Below are positions 1-5,930 of a DNA stretch of 5,930 bases, one piece after another. Position 1 is the stretch's first letter, and every line of letters starts with the position of its first letter. The position numbers and the translations under genes were made by a program. This stretch comes from Solirubrobacteraceae bacterium. GTDB lineage: Bacteria; Actinomycetota; Thermoleophilia; Solirubrobacterales; Solirubrobacteraceae. The notes beneath the pieces are model-generated. The model saw only the letters and a list, made by a program, of their open reading frames with translations. It made no database searches and was not told the DNA's origin. The DNA is taken from positions 1 through 5,930 of the forward strand of contig JAICUS010000391.1 in the NCBI GenBank assembly GCA_025935735.1, read 5' to 3'.

Positions 1-908
1 AGGATCGCGTTGCGCAGGTTGGCGTCCCCGTGCAGGCAGACCGCCGACCCGCGGCCGTCCTCGGCGGTGGTCTCGAGGCGGCCGAACAGGCGAGCGGCGC
101 GCCCGGCCACGTCCGGCCGCGCCCGGGTGACGACCTCGGCCGCGGCCGCCAGGCGCGCCGGGTCCGGCCGCCGGAAGGGCGGGAGCGGCACCGCCGCGAC
201 CGTGCCGTCCGTCGCGACGGGCCGCTCGGTCGGCCGCATCCCGTGCAGGGCGGCCAACGCTGCGCCCAGCGGCTCCAAGGCCGCCGGGCCGAGGGTGTCC
301 AGGCGCCGGCCGGCGAGCGCCTCGACCACGAGCACGTCGCCGTCGGCCGCCAGCACGCGCGGCACCAAGAGCCCGGAGCCATCGGCCATGGCGGCGATGG
401 CGCGGGTGAGCCGCACCTCGTCCGGCGAGGCGAGCTTCGCGTAGCCGAGCACCCGGCCGTCCGCGCCGCGGCACTCCGCCGTCGCCGACCGCTCGGCCGC
501 ATAGGCCACGATCCGCGCCTCCACGCACCCCGGCAGCAGCGACGCCGGGTCGGCCAGCCGGGGCAGCGCCGCGAGGCGGCGATCGTGCGGGAACACCCAC
601 AGGACCGCGCCGGCCTCGGGAGCGTGGGCGACGGCGTCCGGCCCGGATGCGGCCAGCGCGAGCCGGTAGCGCGCCTGGCTCACGCCCGGCGGGAACGTGC
701 GCAGGGCGACGATGCCCTCGCGGCCGCCGGTGGCGAACCGGTAGACGGCGCGCAGGCTCGCCCCGACGCGGTACTTGACGTGCAGCGGCTCGCACCGCTC
801 GACCGGCGCGCCGCCGAGCAGCCGGCGCGACACGATCGCGCCGAACGTGGCCGGCTCCAGCAGCGCGTCACGCGACGGGACCGCCGGGTCGGGCGCCAGG
901 CCGGTCAT
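1..908 (-). CDS. APH-family phosphotransferase (aminoglycoside/choline kinase fold), C-terminus beyond window
   Basis: Small-molecule kinase of the aminoglycoside phosphotransferase/choline kinase superfamily, expected to move the ATP gamma-phosphate to a hydroxyl of a small molecule, sugar or lipid in the cytoplasm. The frame reads from ATG at 908 to the window edge without a stop: 302 full codons. Visible features are an N-lobe segment KYRVGASLRAVYRF (about residues 45-58), a likely ATP-binding Lys in GYAKL (about K158), a hinge-like stretch VLVVEALAGRRL (about 192-203), and the Brenner motif HGDANLRN (293-300) with presumed catalytic Asp295 and metal-binding Asn300. The distal metal-binding Asp and the C-terminus lie outside the window. 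The start is well fixed: ATG overlaps the stop of the heparinase-like gene (ATGA), with GAGGTGA 7 bases upstream. The position in a glycan operon argues for a sugar or glycan-intermediate substrate over drug resistance; that is inference. Family call firm, substrate unknown. Confidence 0.9.
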   Translation of the reverse strand, partial: MTGLAPDPAVPSRDALLEPATFGAIVSRRLLGGAPVERCEPLHVKYRVGASLRAVYRFATGGREGIVALRTFPPGVSQARYRLALAASGPDAVAHAPEAGAVLWVFPHDRRLAALPRLADPASLLPGCVEARIVAYAAERSATAECRGADGRVLGYAKLASPDEVRLTRAIAAMADGSGLLVPRVLAADGDVLVVEALAGRRLDTLGPAALEPLGAALAALHGMRPTERPVATDGTVAAVPLPPFRRPDPARLAAAAEVVTRARPDVAGRAARLFGRLETTAEDGRGSAVCLHGDANLRNAI

Positions 909-2605
909 CCCGCCGTCACCTCGCTCAGCGTCGTGCCGTCGGCCGTCCGCCGGGTCCAGCGCGACCGCTCGTCCAGCTCCACGCGGTCGAGCGCGCCGTC
1001 CGGCGCGAGGCCGTCGATGTAGACCGCGCCGTCCGCGCCCACCATCAGCCGCGGCGCCGGCCGGCCCGGCTCGCGCGCAGCGAGCACCGTGACGAAGCGC
1101 GCGCTGCGCCCCTCCGCCACCGCCGAGACCACGGGCGCCGCGTGCCGGATGCCGTAGCGCGGCGAGATCCAGCCGTCCTCCAGCGACAGCGAGTCCGCGC
1201 CGGCGACGGTCAGCGCGGCGTCGCGGCCCAGCACCGAACCGCCGCCGGCGAGCTCCGCCGGGCCCGGCGCGAGGTGGAAGCGCAGGTCGTAGCGGTGCCC
1301 CGACGGCGCCGTCAGCCGGTCCTCGATCACCCAATAGGCGCCGTCGACCAGCGCCACCCGGCGCACGTGGACGGCGTCATACAGCGGCGAGCGCGCCTCG
1401 GCGGCGAGCACGTCGAGCCCGGCGGCGGTCGTCCGGCCGAGCAGCCGCCCGGTCGCGGCCGGCGCCGCGGAGCGCCCGCGGGCGTACGAGGTCTGGTCGA
1501 GCCCGTCGACGCACACGGTGTTGTGCGCGGCGGTCCCGCGGAACCAGCGGCGCCAGTTGGGCGTCCCCTCGGCGTAGGTGAACCGGCCCGGGTCGAGGAT
1601 CAGCGGCCGGGGCCCGTCCCATGCCTCGACGCTCAGCAGGTCGTAGTGGCCGTGGCCGCCGTCGCCCAGCGGCCCGCAGTCGAGCACCAGGCAGCGCCCG
1701 CCGGCGCGCTGGAAGAAGTAGCCGCCGTCCGGGAAGCCCGACGCCGCTGCGGCCGGCGCGCGCAGCTCGTCGCGGTCCAGCAGCCGCGCGGCCAGCGACA
1801 GCAGCTCGTCGTAGCGCCCGGTGTCGCTGTCCGACAGCGCCGGGATCGTCCCGTCCGGCCGCCGGCAGGCGTGCGCGAAGTCGCAGGCCGCCGAGACGCG
1901 CTCGCAGAACCCCGCGGGCAGCGCCACGCCGTAGCGGCGGCAGTTCTCCAGCGCGCCCACGAACGAGCGCAGGGCGACCATGTGGTAGTGCGTGGAGGCC
2001 TCGCGGTGCACGCCGTCCGGCCGGAAGTCGCGCAGCAGGTTCGCGTGCAGCTCGCGCACCGCGAAGGCCAGCAGCCCCTCGAGCAAAGACGGCAGCGCCA
2101 GCGCTGCCAGCAGCAGCGCGTAGAGCTCCAGGGTGCGGTGGTTGCGCTCGGGCGTGAGCGTCGCCCGCACGTGCGCGACCTGCGCGACGATGCCCTCGCC
2201 GAGCGCGGCGGCCAGCGGATCGGACACCTCCGGCAGCCGCTGCCAGGCGTAGAGCCAGTTCAGCACCCGCCGGGCGGTCACTTCGCTGGGGTCGCGGCCG
2301 GGCGGCACCTGCGCGAGGAAGGACTCGACGAGCCGCTCCCACGCCTCCAGGTAGCGCCGGTCCCCCGTCGCCCGGAACGCGTCGGCCAGGTCGAGCCCGT
2401 AATAGAACTTGACCCATTCGATCCGCCACTCCTCGTCGGCCGGGAGCGCGGCGCCGAGCCAGTCGGGCGAGAGGCCGAGCTCGACCGTCTCGCCCACGTG
2501 GGTGAAGCGCCCCGCGGCGACGGCGTCGGCGAGCGCGCGGTCGCGGTGCTCGTGCTCGGTCACGCAGAACACCGGGCGCGGCCGCAGGACGGCGAGCGCG
2601 CTCAC
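905..2605 (-). CDS. Heparinase II/III family protein (polysaccharide lyase fold)
   Basis: A 566-residue protein of the heparinase II/III-like (alginate/heparin lyase) group, whose characterised members cleave uronate-containing glycans by beta-elimination. The N-terminal part (about 60-290) is an alpha-helical toroid typical of these lyases, with NHRTLE (155-160), STHYHM (204-209) and DGTIPALSDSDTGR (251-264). The C-terminal beta-rich part begins near 295 with GHGHYDLLSVE (317-327), DPG (338-340) and HNTVCVDG (361-368), the family's signature blocks. By family analogy N155, Y207 and H318/H320 are the candidate catalytic or metal residues. Start: GTG at 2605 overlaps the glycosyltransferase stop (GTGA) and has GAGG 7 bases upstream. 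The frame stays open further upstream, but that extension is Arg/Ala/Gly-rich, overlaps the glycosyltransferase and is noncoding in character. No signal peptide or membrane segment is visible, so it may act in the cytoplasm. Real lyase activity and substrate are not demonstrated. Confidence 0.92.
   Translation of the reverse strand: MSALAVLRPRPVFCVTEHEHRDRALADAVAAGRFTHVGETVELGLSPDWLGAALPADEEWRIEWVKFYYGLDLADAFRATGDRRYLEAWERLVESFLAQVPPGRDPSEVTARRVLNWLYAWQRLPEVSDPLAAALGEGIVAQVAHVRATLTPERNHRTLELYALLLAALALPSLLEGLLAFAVRELHANLLRDFRPDGVHREASTHYHMVALRSFVGALENCRRYGVALPAGFCERVSAACDFAHACRRPDGTIPALSDSDTGRYDELLSLAARLLDRDELRAPAAAASGFPDGGYFFQRAGGRCLVLDCGPLGDGGHGHYDLLSVEAWDGPRPLILDPGRFTYAEGTPNWRRWFRGTAAHNTVCVDGLDQTSYARGRSAAPAATGRLLGRTTAAGLDVLAAEARSPLYDAVHVRRVALVDGAYWVIEDRLTAPSGHRYDLRFHLAPGPAELAGGGSVLGRDAALTVAGADSLSLEDGWISPRYGIRHAAPVVSAVAEGRSARFVTVLAAREPGRPAPRLMVGADGAVYIDGLAPDGALDRVELDERSRWTRRTADGTTLSEVTAG
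916..922 (-). promoter_or_regulatory. Shine-Dalgarno site for the phosphotransferase
   Basis: On the minus strand this reads GAGGTGA, a 7-base match to the anti-Shine-Dalgarno complement, with a 7-base spacer before the ATG at 908. It lies inside the last codons of the heparinase-like gene (Glu-Val-Thr-Ala-Gly-stop). It fixes the start of the downstream gene and supports translational coupling through the ATGA overlap. Confidence 0.8.
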
Positions 2606-3906
2606 GCCAGCGCCTCGCGGAACAGCGCGGCGAGCGTGCCGGCGAGCCGCTCGCCGTCGAAGCGCTCGCGCACCGTGTCGCGTCCCGCCGCGGCCAGCCG
2701 TCGCGCCAGCGCGGAATCCCCGTGCAGCCGCACCAGCGCGTCGGCCAGCGCCCGCGGATCCTCCGGCGGGACGAGCAGCCCATTGACGTGATCCTCCACG
2801 AGCTCGGGGATCCCGGACACCGGCGTGGCCACCACCGGCGCGCCCGCGGCCATCGCCTCCACGAGCACGTTCGGGATCCCGTCGCGGTCCTGGTCGAGCA
2901 GCCGGCAGGGCATGCACAGCGCGGAGGCGCGCCGGTACTCGTCCAGCAGCTCCTCCGGCCCCATCGGCCCGGGCAGGCGGACCGCGGCGGACAGGCCGTG
3001 CGCGGCGACGCGGCGGCGCAGCGCGTCGCCCTCGGCGTCATCCTGACCGACGATGAGCGCCTCGAACGGCACGCCGCGCCCGGCCAGCTCGGCGCACGCG
3101 TCGACCAGCACGTCGAAGCCCTTCTTGGCCACGAGCCGGCCGACGCCCAGCAGGCGCAGGCGCCCGTTGCGCTCCGGGCCGGCGCCGTCGGCGGAGATCA
3201 GCCGCGTCAGGTCGGCGGAGAGCCCGTGGTAGACGAGGTGCACGTCCGCGGCCGGCGCGATCGCCTTGAGGTGGCGCACGTTGGCCTCCGTGCAGGTGAC
3301 CGCGAAGCGCGCGGCCAGCAGCTTGCGCCGCAGCCAAGCCGGGCGGTTGAGCTTGGTCGAGTAGATGTCCCGGGCGTGGCCGGTGAAGGAGAACGGCAGC
3401 CCCGCGATGGTGGCGGCGTGCCAGGCGATCGTCGTCGTGCCGTGGGCGAAGTGCGCGTGCAGGTGGCGCACGTCGCCGGCGGCCAGCACGCGGTCGGCCA
3501 GCGCGACCGCCTGCAGCCACTCCTTGAGGTAGATCTTGCGCGGGCCGGCCAGCGGCGCCCGGCGGTCGCGCCAGGACTGCGCGAACGCGGTGGCGAACGC
3601 CCGTGCGACCCCGCGCGGCCGGGTGCGCAGGCAGCGGGCCAGCGCCGGCAGGAACGGCCGCAGGTGCCGCAGCCGCCAGCGGTGCAGCGGAGCCGTCAGC
3701 GACGACGGGTCGGGCAGGTACTCCGGCACCGCCTCGATCGCGTCGAGCACCGGGTGCCGGTGCCCCTGCTCGCGCGCCTCCACCGGCTTGATCACGAACA
3801 GCCGCAACGGCACGCCCGCCCGCTCGACCCGGTGGATCTCCGAGGCGATGAACGTCTCGGAGACGCGTGGGAACCCCATCAGCACGTAAGCCACGGACCC
3901 GTTCAC
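2602..3906 (-). CDS. GT4 family glycosyltransferase (group 1, WcaL-like)
   Basis: Retaining GT-B glycosyltransferase, 434 residues, normal for the family. It would transfer a sugar from a nucleotide donor to a lipid-linked or oligosaccharide acceptor at the inner face of the membrane. The N-terminal Rossmann domain carries FPRVSETFIASEI (12-24), the acceptor-side signature of colanic-acid WcaL-type enzymes, plus LHAHFAHG (149-156) and SFTGHARDIY (173-182). The C-terminal donor domain carries GVGRLVAKKGFD (254-265) and DGIPNVLVEAMAAGAPVVATP (342-362). The usual E-x7-E pair appears as D342-x7-E350. No transmembrane segment is seen. Start: GTG at 3906 is the first start codon after an in-frame stop (3937-3939). 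A second GTG at 3894 (residue 5) would also suit, and neither has a good Shine-Dalgarno sequence. It is the first gene of the leftward operon, whose promoter must lie in or just beyond the short divergent region. Donor and acceptor sugars cannot be told. Confidence 0.94.
   Translation of the reverse strand: MNGSVAYVLMGFPRVSETFIASEIHRVERAGVPLRLFVIKPVEAREQGHRHPVLDAIEAVPEYLPDPSSLTAPLHRWRLRHLRPFLPALARCLRTRPRGVARAFATAFAQSWRDRRAPLAGPRKIYLKEWLQAVALADRVLAAGDVRHLHAHFAHGTTTIAWHAATIAGLPFSFTGHARDIYSTKLNRPAWLRRKLLAARFAVTCTEANVRHLKAIAPAADVHLVYHGLSADLTRLISADGAGPERNGRLRLLGVGRLVAKKGFDVLVDACAELAGRGVPFEALIVGQDDAEGDALRRRVAAHGLSAAVRLPGPMGPEELLDEYRRASALCMPCRLLDQDRDGIPNVLVEAMAAGAPVVATPVSGIPELVEDHVNGLLVPPEDPRALADALVRLHGDSALARRLAAAGRDTVRERFDGERLAGTLAALFREALA
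2613..2616 (-). promoter_or_regulatory. Shine-Dalgarno site for the heparinase-like gene
   Basis: The minus strand reads GAGG here, 7 bases before the GTG at 2605, within the final codons of the glycosyltransferase gene. Together with the GTGA stop/start overlap it decides for this start over the longer open frame that runs upstream. Confidence 0.6.
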
Positions 3907-3911
3907 ACGCT

Positions 3912-3916
3912 GGTGA
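3912..3916 (+). promoter_or_regulatory. Possible Shine-Dalgarno site GGTGA before an in-frame ATT
   Basis: GGTGA sits 7 bases before ATT at 3924, which is in frame with the deacetylase-like gene. It is the only good ribosome-binding match upstream of that gene, but it would require the rare ATT start known from infC-type genes. It could equally be chance. Confidence 0.25.
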
Positions 3917-3927
3917 CAAGTCCATTC

Positions 3928-3943
3928 AGGTTGACGTCACGCT
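3928..3943. promoter_or_regulatory. Dyad with perfect TGACGTCA core between the divergent operons
   Basis: Perfect 8-base palindrome TGACGTCA at 3932-3939, extended by one more pair of matching bases on each side after a two-base break (AG...CT), so 12 of 16 positions are paired. It lies in the short, unusually AT-richer stretch between the leftward glycosyltransferase start and the rightward deacetylase-like gene, where an operator for both operons would be expected. TTGACG (3931-3936) resembles a -35 hexamer, but no convincing -10 compatible with the rightward gene's start follows. A regulator-binding role is inference. Confidence 0.35.
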
Positions 3944-3944
3944 C

Positions 3945-4634
3945 TTGAGGAACCTTTTAAGAACCGCCCTCGACGAGGCGCCCGCGCCGGTCGAGGTCTT
4001 CTTCCGCGACGACGACGCCGGCTGGGGCGACGAGCGCCTGCTGGAGCTGATCGCCCGCTTCGAGGCGACCGGGTTGCCGCTCGACCTCGCGGTCATCCCG
4101 GCGGAGCTCACGCCCCGCCTCGCGGAGACCCTGCGCGAGCGCCCGGTCGGCCTGCACCAGCACGGCTACGCGCACGTCAACCACCAGCGCGAGGGCCGCA
4201 GGTGCGAGTTCGGCTCCGACCGCTCGCGTGCGCAGCAGCAGGACGACATCGCGCGCGGGCGCGAGCGCCTGCGCAAGCTGCTCGGCGACCGGCTGGACCC
4301 GTTCTTCACGCCGCCCTGGAACCGCTGCACGCGCGACACCGGCGAGGCGCTGGTCGCGCTCGGCTTCGCCGCGCTGTCGCGCGAGCACCGCGCCGAGCCG
4401 CTCGGGCTGCTCCCCGAGGTGTCCGTCCACCTCGACGTGGCGCGGCTGACGCCCGAGGAGCTCGACGCGCGCTTCGCCGCCCATGTGCGCGCGGGCGGGC
4501 CGGTCGGCGTGATGTTCCACCACGCCGTGATGGAGGACGCGGACCTCGGGCGGGCCGCCGCGCTGCTCGAGCTGCTGGCGTCGCACGCGAACGTCGCGCC
4601 GCGCACGCTGGCCGAGCTGGTCGCGGCCTGCTGA
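3945..4634 (+). CDS. Polysaccharide deacetylase-like protein (NodB/CE4-type fold)
   Basis: Probable metal-dependent de-N/O-acetylase acting on amino sugars of a glycan or glycan precursor; 229 residues from the TTG chosen here. Motif 1 is FFRDDDAGW (19-27), giving the paired aspartates; motif 2 is HQHGYAH (71-77), whose H73-x3-H77 would hold the metal; motif 3 is FTPPWNR (121-127), replacing the classical RxPxG. FHHAV (191-195) near the end is the usual last His motif. Apart from the motifs it is a plain single-domain protein with no signal peptide or membrane helix, so cytoplasmic action is likely, unlike secreted chitin or peptidoglycan deacetylases. The start is uncertain: TTG 3945 places the motifs as expected but lacks a Shine-Dalgarno; ATT 3924 has one; GTG 3867 would overlap the divergent glycosyltransferase by 40 bases. 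No start codon exists in frame between 3948 and motif 1. The next gene follows after 39 bases in the same direction. Confidence 0.87.
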   Translation: MRNLLRTALDEAPAPVEVFFRDDDAGWGDERLLELIARFEATGLPLDLAVIPAELTPRLAETLRERPVGLHQHGYAHVNHQREGRRCEFGSDRSRAQQQDDIARGRERLRKLLGDRLDPFFTPPWNRCTRDTGEALVALGFAALSREHRAEPLGLLPEVSVHLDVARLTPEELDARFAAHVRAGGPVGVMFHHAVMEDADLGRAAALLELLASHANVAPRTLAELVAAC

Positions 4635-4673
4635 GTCGCCGCGGCACAGGTACGGTCGGCGGTGGCGAACGAG

Positions 4674-5930
4674 ATGGCCGCCGTCGAGACAGTCCCGCCG
4701 CCCCCGCGCGCCCGGCGCCGGACGCGGCTCGGCCTCGCCCTCGACGCAGTCATCGTGCTCGGCGTCGTGGCCGTCGTCGCGTTCCCCGTGGCGGCGCGCA
4801 TCGCGGCCTCGCGGCTGCCGGAGGGCGCGCCGCCGGCGCTCGCGCCGCTGCCCGCCGGGCTGCCGCATCCCGCGCTGCGCGACGTGCCGGTCGGCCTGCG
4901 ACGGGGTGACCTGAGCAGCGCCGCGACCGCGGTCCTGGGGGCGCCCCGCGCCCGGGCGCTGCTCGCGGTGGTCCGCAAGGGGACATCCGGGAACCCGGTG
5001 CCCGGTCGGTACCCGTACAGCTATCCGGCGCTCGACCGGATCCTCCCGCGCAGATTCGCGCCCGCGCAGGTGGCCGCCGCCACGGACCTCGGGGCGAAGC
5101 TCATCGTGCGCGACGCGTACGGCAGCGGCTGGGCCGCGCCCGCGGCGTACGCGGTCCTCGACCGGGCGCGCGCGGGCGGCGCGTGCGACCCGGCGATCGA
5201 CCTGCTCCTGCTCGTCGAGGCCGACACGTACACCACAGGCCGGATCGTGGCCCGCGAGGCCGCCCGCGCAAGCGCGGCGTGCCCCGGGGACCCGGCGCCG
5301 GCGTGGCTGCTCGGCCAGTACCAGTCCCAGGTCGCCCCGGCGAAGGGCAGCCCCGCGGACGCGACGTTCGCGGGCCTCGTGCGCGCGCTGCCCGGCGCGG
5401 GCGCCGCCTGGGCCGGGCAGGCCGACCTGCTGGTGCGCCGCGCGCTCGTCACCAAGACCGACCGGCCGTGGGTGATCCGCCACCTGTACGAGGGCGCGCT
5501 CGCGCGCTACCGGCGCGCGGCCCGGATCAGCCCGGGGCCGGAGGCCGACATGGGCGTGGCCCGGGCGCTCGCCGGCCTCGGCCGCTACCGGGAGGCGGCG
5601 GACCTCGAGGGGACCGCCGTCGCCCGCCTGAAGGGCGCGCCGCTGCCGCTCGCCCAGCTCGTGGTGTACCGCGAGGGCGCGCACCGCTGGGCCGCCGTCG
5701 CCGCGGCCGCGAACGCGCTGATCCACCTGCGCCCCGCGCGCCCAGCCGCGTTCTACCCCGCCGTCCCGAACGACGCCGGGTTCACGCTCGAGCCCGCCTA
5801 CGGCCCGATCTCGCTCGGGGGCGGCGCGCGTGCGCTCCGCGTCGACCTGCAGCACGTGACGGCCGGGGGCGGGGCACCCGCGAGCCTCGGCGACCTGACG
5901 TTCCTGCCCGTGTCCCGGCCCGACTACGAC
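4674..5930 (+). CDS. Single-pass membrane protein with TPR-like helices, C-terminus beyond window
   Basis: I do not recognise this protein family. The frame is open from ATG 4674 to the window edge (419 codons, no stop). It begins with a Pro/Arg-rich cytoplasmic tail (basic RARRRTR at 12-18), then one hydrophobic helix (about 20-44), so by the positive-inside rule the remaining ~375 residues should face outside the cytoplasm. Two stretches look like helical repeats: 185-219, and more clearly 273-319, where YEGALARYRRAARISPG and ARALAGLGRYREAADLE have TPR spacing. Two cysteines (171, 203) could form a disulphide outside the cell. The region past 370 looks less helical and is cut. GTG at 4662 is an alternative start adding four residues; neither start has a strong Shine-Dalgarno. 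Coding is supported by strong GC bias at third positions and an unbroken frame. Following the deacetylase-like gene in the same frame and direction, it probably shares its transcript. A scaffold or glycan-assembly role is a guess from context. Confidence 0.78.
   Translation, partial: MAAVETVPPPPRARRRTRLGLALDAVIVLGVVAVVAFPVAARIAASRLPEGAPPALAPLPAGLPHPALRDVPVGLRRGDLSSAATAVLGAPRARALLAVVRKGTSGNPVPGRYPYSYPALDRILPRRFAPAQVAAATDLGAKLIVRDAYGSGWAAPAAYAVLDRARAGGACDPAIDLLLLVEADTYTTGRIVAREAARASAACPGDPAPAWLLGQYQSQVAPAKGSPADATFAGLVRALPGAGAAWAGQADLLVRRALVTKTDRPWVIRHLYEGALARYRRAARISPGPEADMGVARALAGLGRYREAADLEGTAVARLKGAPLPLAQLVVYREGAHRWAAVAAAANALIHLRPARPAAFYPAVPNDAGFTLEPAYGPISLGGGARALRVDLQHVTAGGGAPASLGDLTFLPVSRPDYD

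Noticed and set aside
1..908. Antibiotic resistance gene (aminoglycoside phosphotransferase)
   Set aside because: The fold matches, but the fold is shared by many sugar, choline and amino-acid kinases. The coupled glycan-gene context and lack of any mobile element give no support for resistance.
30..1022. Open frame of 330 codons on the plus strand opposite the phosphotransferase
   Set aside because: It spans the coupled junction of two convincing minus-strand genes and has no domain signature; the opposite strand has the HGDxxxxN kinase motif.
1142..2791. Open frame of 549 codons on the plus strand opposite the heparinase-like gene
   Set aside because: Low-complexity Arg/Val/Gln/Ala-rich translation, fully antisense to a gene with clear family motifs; a composition artefact.
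2606..2917. N-terminal extension of the heparinase-like frame by 104 codons
   Set aside because: The extension overlaps the end of the glycosyltransferase gene and is Arg/Gly/Ala-rich. The GTG at 2605 with GAGG upstream and a GTGA overlap is a far better start.
2722..3948. Open frame of 408 codons on the plus strand opposite the glycosyltransferase
   Set aside because: Antisense shadow rich in Arg, Gln, Gly and Val without recognisable domains; the opposite strand encodes a textbook GT4 enzyme.
3931..3961. Rightward sigma70-like promoter with TTGACG as -35 and TTTAAG as -10
   Set aside because: The spacer would be 19 bases with a 4/6 -10 match, and transcription would start after every usable start codon of the rightward gene, so it cannot drive that gene as read.
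4635..4673. Possible terminator or separate promoter between the two rightward genes
   Set aside because: The gap is only 39 bases and shows no stem-loop with a T-run and no promoter-like hexamers; read-through in one operon is simpler.
3957..5855. Long open frame of 632 codons on the minus strand, antisense to the deacetylase-like and membrane-protein genes
   Set aside because: Its product is almost entirely Arg, Ala, Gly, Val and Pro with no domain motif, and it mirrors the GC-rich codons of two convincing plus-strand genes. Stop codons are rare in any frame at this base composition.

Overview
The window is a very GC-rich stretch (roughly three quarters G+C by eye, nearly every third codon position G or C). 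That composition, GTG/TTG starts and tight 4-bp gene overlaps suggest a high-GC actinobacterium; a soil lineage such as Solirubrobacterales/Thermoleophilia is my guess and is not proven by anything in the sequence. It reads as part of a surface-glycan or exopolysaccharide locus, not housekeeping sequence. There is no tRNA, rRNA, IS element or CRISPR array, and no gene-free stretch over 300 bases.

Layout. Two short operons diverge from a compact region around 3907-3944. Leftward (minus strand): a GT4 family glycosyltransferase of the WcaL-like type (2602-3906), then a heparinase II/III-fold protein (905-2605), then an aminoglycoside-phosphotransferase-fold kinase (1-908, its C-terminal end lying beyond the window). 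These three overlap by exactly 4 bases at each junction (GTGA and ATGA), with Shine-Dalgarno sequences inside the end of the preceding gene, so they are almost certainly co-transcribed and translationally coupled. Rightward (plus strand): a NodB/polysaccharide-deacetylase-like protein (about 3945-4634), then a single-pass membrane protein with TPR-like helices (about 4674 to beyond 5930).

How they may work together (inference). The glycosyltransferase would add sugars to a growing glycan, the deacetylase-like enzyme would remove acyl groups from amino sugars, the heparinase-fold protein would cleave or modify an acidic glycan, and the kinase would phosphorylate a sugar, lipid or glycan intermediate. 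The membrane-anchored helical-repeat protein could be a scaffold or assembly factor on the outer face of the membrane. None of the three enzymes whose N-terminus can be seen near catalytic domains (glycosyltransferase, heparinase-like, deacetylase-like) shows an export signal, so their chemistry is probably cytoplasmic, on precursors. The substrate cannot be read from the sequence.

The least explained parts are the pairing of an APH-fold kinase with a signal-less heparinase-like protein in one coupled operon, the unrecognised membrane protein on the right, and the uncertain start and control region between the two operons, which contains a perfect TGACGTCA palindrome.
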